DNA from: Sipunculus nudus
Taxonomy: Eukaryota; Annelida; Sipuncula; Golfingiida; Sipunculidae
Length of the DNA: 64,000 bases
NCBI GenBank assembly: GCA_026874595.1
Contig: CM049309.1
Location: forward strand, 19,845,576 to 19,909,575
Direction of reading: 5' to 3'
Shown here: piece after piece, positions 56,406-64,000 of the stretch
How the letters are laid out: the number at the start of each line of letters is the position of its first letter
How positions within the stretch are numbered: the stretch's first letter is position 1
Notes under the pieces: model-generated
Seen by the model: only the letters and a program-made list of their open reading frames with translations
What the model was told of the DNA's origin: nothing
Databases searched by the model: none
Translations under genes and position numbers: made by a program

Positions 56406-58190
56406 TATTCGGAACGTCAAAGGCGTGCTTTTGAGAAAGGACATACTATCACATCCAGGGGTTAGCGTGTGAAGTCATATAGTCACAGGGAGTTGAAAAT
56501 CTGAAAACATACGTACGTTATAATAGGTCATACCAGAGTGAAAATTATGAGCGATTGGAATAAATGTCTATACTGATAGGTCATGATACTGAAGTACATG
56601 GACCATATATGGCGTTTATATCATCATTATACAGTAATCTAGTGGTTCAGCTCCAGTGGCTCTCTGTCCGGCATTTTTTTTTTAATTTGATCAGACCTGG
56701 ACATCTAATTTCTGGACCTGAAGCTGCATCAGACCATATTTTTCGCATTCAGCCATTCATCCCTAGCTCCTCAAAATTTCTCTTTTATTTCTCTTTATAT
56801 CTCAATAATGAGACAATATCTCCGCTGTATCAGTCTTTTCTTTGTTGAAGGAGCGGCTGGGTATTGAGTAATATTTCCAGTTTTTTATAACTTTTTCATA
56901 GGGTATTCCATGATTGGACATGAAACTTTCATTTAAGCCCCTAATTAAGATAGTTAGGCATAGGAGGATGACAATGACCTGATTTAAATTACTTCCTGGT
57001 ATTTAAATAAAGTTTATTTCATTAGAACCCAAGTGTGTCAGGTTTGTACTATAATATCAACGAGTAAGAAATGATTAATTGAATAAAAATGGTTTTGTAG
57101 AGATTGGTTTTAGAGGATACGGTCGATATGAAGGTCAAAGACACTGCATAAACATTAAGGCTAATTCAACATCATATATTGAAAGATTATGATTATTATT
57201 GTTTCTGGTCCATATATGAAACCTGTCCTGTAAATGACATTACAATATGCTTCAAAACCTACATAGAAGCATTTCATTAAAAAAACAAAAAACAATAAAT
57301 TAAAAAGAAAAAGGGCCATTCGAAGTGACATACACGTCTTTGACTTTTCGGTGTAGAAAAGTAAAAAAATTGCCTAAATCTACAGATATGATTCTCTATG
57401 TTATGTCTACTTTTCGCCTTGCCCGTGTTGTGTGATCCGCCGCAGGGTGAGGGTGGTCGTGTATGGTGTTGACTGACCCGGCGCAGACACCGCCTGCCCT
57501 CCATTGGGGTGGGTCACCTTACTAATTTGTGAAGCCATAAAAATGTCATCACGATGAGACAGATCTGCATTCCCGCCCATGGGTCAGTAACCCCCATTAT
57601 TCCTCTCGTCATAAGACAAGGTGTATTATCCAAACAGACCACCGACGAACTGAAATGTAAAATCTGAACCCATATCTAACGGCATTACACAAATCCAACG
57701 CACAGAATGTCTCGAATAGTTTTCAATTATGCGGATAACGGTTTCAAAAGGTCTCACTCGGAAATACCGGCTGAGACGAATTGCTTAAGGAGCATAAAAT
57801 TCATAACCCCATGACTTGACTGTACTAAAATGGAAGTGCACATGTCATATTTTGAGCAGCTCGCAGGCACATGGATTTTTCTAGCTGCTAACGCTACTTT
57901 TTGGCGTTTGCAAAAATGTTTTAAGAACGTTCACATTAGCAAGCGCTATTTTTCGGGAAAGCTTCTGTGCTGTGACCGTCCATAAATGTTGTACCTATTC
58001 GATCTTAGAGATTATCTTATCCATCCTTCGGTACTGATCGATATATCCACATGCAAACTCTCTCAAAGTAAGAAGAACGCATATTAACTATCTTTCTTTG
58101 ACTCAAGGTCATTTAATATGTCATTAAAAACATTCTTGTAATATGGAATAAACCCTGTACTCTAATACCATTATGGAAAGGATCCCTTTT
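56406..58190. other. Intergenic, no feature recognised
   Basis: No repeats shared with the rest of the window were noticed. Open frames are short, and a GC-richer patch at 57410-57520 has no recognisable coding content. Confidence 0.45.
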
Positions 58191-58900
58191 AACTAGGGAC
58201 CCAACAGTCTCGAAGTATATTTTAAGAGCTTTTTCAAGATGTGGGTCGTGTGATCTGGACCCCTGAACAAGTAACCTCAGCATCTAAAGATTTCTTCCAC
58301 TTTTGGCGGGTAAGCCATATGTGAAAGATGGAAGGTTTGTAATGAAACGTTTGATTTACAATGCATTCACAACATTTTTAAAGATGTGAGTCCTGTTACC
58401 TTCGCCTATGACCTTTGAATCAAATGATTCTTACTCTAGAGTGGGTCATTAGTAAGTCACGTTTGAAGCCAATCTATATCTGCCCAGACCAGAGTTATCG
58501 TCCATAGACTAAATTGTGAATGCTTGGGCCCCGTAAAATTGACCTTTAATCCTTTGACCAAAAAATCAATGAAAATCTTCCCCTATTGGCGGGAGAGCCA
58601 CATGTGGTAGATCGAAGGTTTGTAATGAAAGTTTGGCTTAAATTGCATCCACCATTCAATTAAATAAGTAGGTCCTGTGACCATGACCTTCGATCTGCTG
58701 ACCCTGGAATCAGTTAAATTCTGGCTATACTTGTAGGAAATACATAAGCTAAGTTAAAAATGCATATGTCAATCAAAAGTGGAGTTATCATCTTGATTTA
58801 AATTGGTGGATGGACGTAAGGACATACGAACAGATGGACTGACAGATGGACTGACTGATTACGCACACCAGGATTCAGGACACTTTAGATGAAACGACAG
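58191..58900 (+). repeat. Degenerate TGACC-type units
   Basis: Three diverged units resemble the 288-bp array: 'aagatgtgggtcgtgtgatc', 'aagatgtgagtcctgttacc' and 'gtgaccatgaccttcgatct'. It ends in 'cagatggactgacagatgga', a decayed simple repeat. Confidence 0.65.
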
Positions 58901-58965
58901 CTAACAAACTTACATGATTGCTGTCATTTTATGATCTCGAAAACAGAAAAATTGATAACATTAGA

Positions 58966-59460
58966 AAAACAAGTGACCCATGGGTCATGACGCTCAGCTG
59001 CCAAGCATGACCTGTGACATCATGGGCTGAGATTCACAACTTCCAGTTAAATTTTGAAGAACCAATTTGCCAATTTGTTGAAATTTTCTACGACAACAGA
59101 AATATAAATCACCTATGTCTGGTTAAAACACAGTGAATTGATGGTCTGAGGAAAATGTATGATTGTTAAGGTATCCAGAACTATTCTCATAGCTTACTTG
59201 ATACCTGTCAGTCTCAAAAGGAACACCACAAAGGGCAAATATAAGATCAAAATATATAGCAAAAAATCAAGGAAATCCAGAAGAAATATTTAACCCGATC
59301 CTTTGCAAGATTACATTAATAAACGTCCTACTGCCTTCATTTTAACAGTTCTTGAGATAATATGATCAAAAGGAATTTAAAGATGGTTGCCTGGTGGCCA
59401 TTTTGGACTTCTGACAGGTCTGAAATCAGACAACAACCATTCTCTAAATCGGACCAAAAA
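58966..59460 (+). repeat. 5' end of an element of the 28-32 kb type
   Basis: Begins ACAAG followed by the perfect palindrome TGACCCATGGGTCA (58974-58987) and 'tgacgctcagctg'. The minus-strand start of the intron 10 element at 32.2 kb has the same words. Its far end is not visible; the sequence may be truncated by the next element. Confidence 0.6.
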
Positions 59461-59469
59461 TTGAAGGTA

Positions 59470-62362
59470 AACTAGACATTTCTTGGCACCTCAGGTGCCA
59501 GAGTATCCCCAGACATAGTAGCCCCCCCCCCTTTAAGAATAGGCCCCCATTTTTAGCAGCATATACTGACACTTGGCATATTTATTGTTTCTTCCATCTA
59601 TCAATCCACTATCTTGTTGAAGATGTTGGTCCTCTGACCTTGATCTTTTTAAAGATGTGTCCTGTGACCTTGACATTTGACCTCATGACCCAAAAATCAA
59701 TTCGGGTCTTGCTTTTCCAATGAGACATATACAAGTCAAGTTTGAAATCTATACATCAATAAAGCAGGAATTATCATTCAGAAACTAATTTTTGGACAGA
59801 TGGCTCCTGTGACCTTAACCTTTGACCTCAAATTTGATAGGGTTCTTCCTCTCTTGGTAGGTGAACTAAATATGCAAGATGAAAGATCTGAGATGAAATG
59901 TTTGGCTGAAAATGCATCCACAATCTTTTTAAAGATGTGTCCTGTGACCTTGACCGTTGACCTCATGACCCCAAAATCAATTTGGGTCTTGCTTTTCCAA
60001 TGGGTCAAATACAAGTCAAGTTTGAAATCCATACATCAATTAAAGAAGGAAATATCATCCAGAAACTAATTTTTGGGACAGATGGCTCCTGTGACCTTCA
60101 CCTTTGACCTAGTGACCTCAAAATTGATAGGGTTCTTCCTCTCTGTCAGGTGAAAGATATGTGCAAGATGAAAGATCTGAGATGAAATGTTTGGCTGAAA
60201 ATGCATCCACTTCTTTTTAAAGATGTGTCCTGTGACCTTGACCTTTGACCTCATGGCCCCAAAATCAATTGGGGTCTTGCTTTTCCAATGGGACATATAC
60301 AAGTCAAGTTTGAAATCCATACATTATTAAAAGCAGGAATTATCATCCAGAAACTAATTTTAGGACAGATGGCTCCTGTGACCTTCACCTCTGGCCTTGT
60401 GACCTCAAAATTGATAGGGGTCTTCCACTCTTGGCAGGTGAACTATATGTGCAAGATGAAAGATCTGAGATGAATTGTTTGGCTGAAAATGCATCCACAA
60501 TCTTTTTAAAGATGTTTCCTGTGAACTTGACTTTTGACCTCATGACCCCAAAATCAATTCGGGTCTTGCTTTTCCAATGGGTCAAATACAAGTCAAGTTT
60601 GAAATCCATACATCAATAAAAGAAGGAAATATCATCCAGAAACTAATTTTTGGGACAGATGGCTCCTGTGACTTTCACCTTTGACCTAGTGACCTCAAAA
60701 TTTATAGGGTTCTTCCTCTCTGGCAGGTGAACTATATGTGCAAGATGAAAGATCTGAGATGAAATGTTTGGCTGAAAATGCATCCACATCTTTTAAAGAT
60801 GTGTCCTGTGACCTTGACCTTTGACCTCATGACCCCAAAATCAATTTGGGTCTTGCTTTTCCAATGGGACATATACAAGTCAAGTTTGAAATCCATACAT
60901 TATTAAAAGCAGGAATTATCATCCAGAAACTAATTTTAGGACAGATGGCTCCTGTGACCTTCACCTTTGACCTTGTGACCTCAAAATTGATAGGGTTCTT
61001 CCACTCTTGGCAGGTGAACTATATGTGCAAGATGAAAGATCTGAGATGAATTGTTTGGCTGAAAATGCATCCACAATCTTTTTAAAGATGTTTCCTGTGA
61101 ACTTGACCTTTGACCTCATGACCCAAAAAAATCAATTTGGGTCTTGCTTTTCCAATGGGTCAAATACAAGTCAAGTTTGAAATCCATACATCAATAAAAG
61201 AAGGAATTATCATCCAGAGACTAATTTTTTGACAGATGGCTCCTGTGACCTTTACCTTTGGCCTTGTGACCTCAAAATTGATAGGGTTCTTCCTCTATTG
61301 GCAGGTGAAAGATATGTGCAAGATGAAAGGTCTGAGATGAAAGGTTTGGCTGAAAATGCATCCACAATCTTTTTAAAAATGTGTCCTGTGACCTTGACCT
61401 TTGACCTCATGACCCCAAAATCAATTCGAGTCTTGCTTTTTCAATGGGACATATATAAGTCACGTTTGAAATCAATACATCAATAAAAGCAGGAATTATC
61501 ATCCAGAAACTAATTTTTGGACAGATAGCTCCTGTGGCCTTGATCTTTGGCCTTGTGACCCCAAAATTGATATGGATCATCCACTATTGGCAAGTGAGCT
61601 ATATATTCAAGATGGAAGACCTGGGATGAAAGTTTGGCTTAAAATGCATCCACAGTATCTTTCAAGGTGCCAGTCCAGTGACCTTGACCTTTGACCTCAT
61701 GACCCTAGAACCTATAGGCTTCTTACTTTACTGGTGGGCCATACATAAGTCATGTTTGAAATCCATATGGCTATCAACACTGGAGATATCATAAGAGGTG
61801 TGTGATTTTCACCATATATGGCAATATTCAAGGTCAAGGCCACTCTCATAGGAAAGGTCATGACCCCAATTTAAATAAACATCATCCCATAACCCATACC
61901 TATGTATATGCATAATATAAAAGAAATCTGCCCATTAGTTTTTGACTTATAATGCTCACAGTACTGTAAGGTGGAAATTTTGGGGGTATTAAACGGAACG
62001 AAAACAAGTAAAGAATAATAGGTGGCGCCACCAGTTTCTGGAACATGACAACCCTATCCATGATCTTCCATCAACTTGATTTTGGGATAAATCCATGCAA
62101 GATTTCTTGAGATATTAAAGAATTTGTGTGATTTTCCCCAAAATTGGACCTATTCAAGGTCAAGGACACTCTCCTAGTAAAGGTCATGACCTCTTTAAAT
62201 AGGTGTCGTCCTCTTACCCATATCTATACATATTCCAAGTTTGGTAAAGTTCTGTGAAATATTTTTAGGATAATCGCGCCAACAAGATTTATATGCGGCG
62301 GCGGGGACGGCGGCGGGACCAGTATGAAAACATAGTATCCCCCGACTTTGTCTGGGGATACA
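59470..62362 (+). mobile_element. Hairpin-headed dispersed element with internal 288-bp tandem array
   Basis: It starts 'tagacatttcttggcacctc' with a hairpin GGCACCtcaGGTGCC, then 'agagtatccccagac'. The array of about 288-bp units follows (next entry), then a 3' part with 'ggtggcgccaccagtttctg' and a CGG-rich stretch (62293-62320). It ends at a hairpin in which GTATCCCC pairs with GGGGATAC (about 62334-62361). It parallels 55150-56405 part by part. No protein is encoded. Confidence 0.8.
59640..61560 (+). repeat. 288-bp tandem array, about 6.5 copies
   Basis: The marker 'aaagatgtgtcctgtgacct' (with small changes) starts at 59651, 59931, 60219, 60508, 60795, 61084 and 61375, i.e. intervals of 280, 288, 289, 287, 289 and 291. 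Each unit contains two 'cctttgacct' lines. The minus-strand open frames of 74-84 codons that recur in it follow from the unit length being close to a multiple of three. Confidence 0.95.
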
Positions 62363-63100
62363 ATTACTGAAACTGCACTGAAAAAAGGATTTCTAAGGTG
62401 GCTAACTGGCAGACATAATGGATTTCTGACAAGTCTGACATTTGACATCACACATCCTCCAACAAGAGACCAAACTTGGGGCAAATTCTCCAAATGATGT
62501 TACAGTAATGAATGTCCAAAACAATTCAAAAGGCATGTTCAGGCGCTCATATCAGATTTATAGATATGCAAATATAAAAGTGTAGGTCCAATACTTTTTA
62601 TTATCACTCTGCTTTTCAATGGGGTCAGCAGGGTTGGTAAACTGCAAAACCTGAAAGAACAGAAATGCAGAAAGCATGACTAAGAGTCTTGTAATAAAAT
62701 AAAGCCATCCTAAATCAAGTACACATCCACATATTATGAGAACAAACACGTGCTTTTATATATGGTGATTTATATAAAAATATTCAGATATCTAGGAAAC
62801 GAAGTTTATTGCTATGATTCCATAAAATAAACTGCAAAATGTTCCCATCATCTTATAAATCAGTAGCTAAACCTTAATACTATACTCTCACAGTGTTAAT
62901 TCCTGGCTGAAGTATTCCAACAACAGTGTTTTGTTATGCAGTAACGAGGGTACTTATCACACAGCCTTATCACTTAATAGCCTGATACAAAAGGGAGTCA
63001 TATGTCACCAGTGTCACTCACAATTACAGCCACATGGTGAGATGTACCAGCTGGAGTGCAAGCTTATATATACAAGAAAAATAGAGATGGTCTACAAAAT
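62363..63100. other. Intergenic, no feature recognised
   Basis: AT-rich, short open frames only. Confidence 0.45.
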
Positions 63101-64000
63101 AAGTTGACCTGACCTATGACCTTGGCCATTTGCCCACATATCAACTGGATTCTTTCTAAATGATGGGTAACTACTAACCAATTACATCTGGCCAGGTGTA
63201 ATTACTTGACAACCAATGAGTGAATAACTTAGACCTGAAACCTTTAACCTCCTGACCAGCTGACCTCAAAATCAATTAAGTTTTTTTCTTCATGCAAAAA
63301 GACCCATAAATATGAAGTTGGAATCACATTCAGTGATGCATAGATGTGGCATATGTGAAAGACTGAAGGTTTGGGTTGAACAGTTTCACTTGAAATATGT
63401 TCACAAGCATTTAGAACAATATTGTGACCTTAACCTTTGACCTTTTGAACTCAACATCAATAGGCTTCTTCCCCTATTGGTAGGTAAGCCATACATGACA
63501 GATGGAAATGACAGATTGAAAAGTTTGCCTGAAAATGACTCCACGCAAGAATAGGGTGCTGTGAACTTGACCTTTGACCTCAAAATCAACAGGTCTTTTT
63601 CCCCTGTTGGGAGAGAAGCTATATCAGTGCTGAAAGGTTTGGAATGAAAGGTCTAGCTTGAAATGTGTCCACAACCTTTTCAAAGAAGTGAATCCTGTGA
63701 CCCTGACCTATGACCTTGTGACCTCAACATCTATAGGATTCCTCTCCCACTTAGTAGGTGAGCTATATGTGAAAGATCAAAGAATTGGGATGAAAGGTTT
63801 GGCTTAAAATGCATCCACAGGCTTTTCAAAGAAGTTGGTACTGTGACCTTGACCTTTGACCTTGTGACCTCAAAATAATTATGGTTCTTCCCATGTTGGT
63901 AGGTGAGCTGTATGTGAAAGATGGAAGGTTTGGGATGAAAATTTTGGCTAAAAGTATTATTTCTGGGGGGTGCAAACACACCCCATAACTTCGAAAATAT
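63100..64000 (+). repeat. Degenerate TGACC-type units running off the window
   Basis: At least four diverged units ('ttgacctgacctatgacctt', 'gaacttgacctttgacctca', 'ccctgacctatgaccttgtg', 'gaccttgacctttgaccttg') are spaced irregularly. They continue to the end of the window. Confidence 0.75.

Noticed and set aside
59778-60609. Recurrent minus-strand frames (MDFKLDLY..HWKSKT..) suggesting a repeated protein
   Set aside because: They recur because the 288-bp unit is a multiple of three. Single-base indels break the frame in neighbouring units and no conserved coding signal is visible.

Overview
This window is animal nuclear DNA. It is AT-rich, has intron-split genes with GT-AG junctions, and carries a dense load of transposon fragments and simple repeats. 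The repeat types (hairpin-ended elements with CCGT or CGG runs, arrays of 'tgaccttgacctttgacc' units, CR1-like LINE remains, tRNA-derived SINEs) suggest a marine mollusc or a close lophotrochozoan relative. That assignment is inference from repeat style, not from a search.

Two protein-coding genes are supported, both on the + strand. (1) 54-6845 is the 3' part of a nucleobase/ascorbate transporter gene (SLC23/SVCT-like). Six exons run to a stop codon; the 5' exons lie outside the window. (2) 12169-32582 is a complete secreted or membrane-tethered matrix metalloproteinase (MMP). Its 11 exons join into a 590-residue protein with signal peptide, cysteine-switch propeptide, furin site, zinc catalytic domain, Pro/Thr linker, four-bladed hemopexin domain and a short hydrophobic C-terminus that could be a GPI signal. 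Reading phase is consistent across every MMP junction.

Between the genes (6846-12168) lie a decayed CR1-like LINE, a small palindromic repeat and one copy of an interspersed repeat. The MMP introns hold a truncated MITE, hairpin-ended elements, SINE heads, a 32-bp minisatellite and, in the last intron, about 4 kb of degenerate 338-bp tandem repeats.

From 32583 to 64000 I recognise no intact gene. This half contains: an old segmental duplication (33.2-37.5 kb and 44.2-49.7 kb); an inverted copy of the 10.6-kb repeat carrying two nested MITEs; long TA/TC microsatellites; a second CR1-like LINE; and related repeat elements that end, at 59.5-62.4 kb, in one with an internal 288-bp tandem array.

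I did not find a convincing new biological system. The most useful observations are: the repeat elements whose 5' hairpins keep their shape while the stem sequence changes; tandem duplications at both splice boundaries of one transporter exon; the nested-transposon stratigraphy at 35-36 kb; and a conserved noncoding block inside the segmental duplication.
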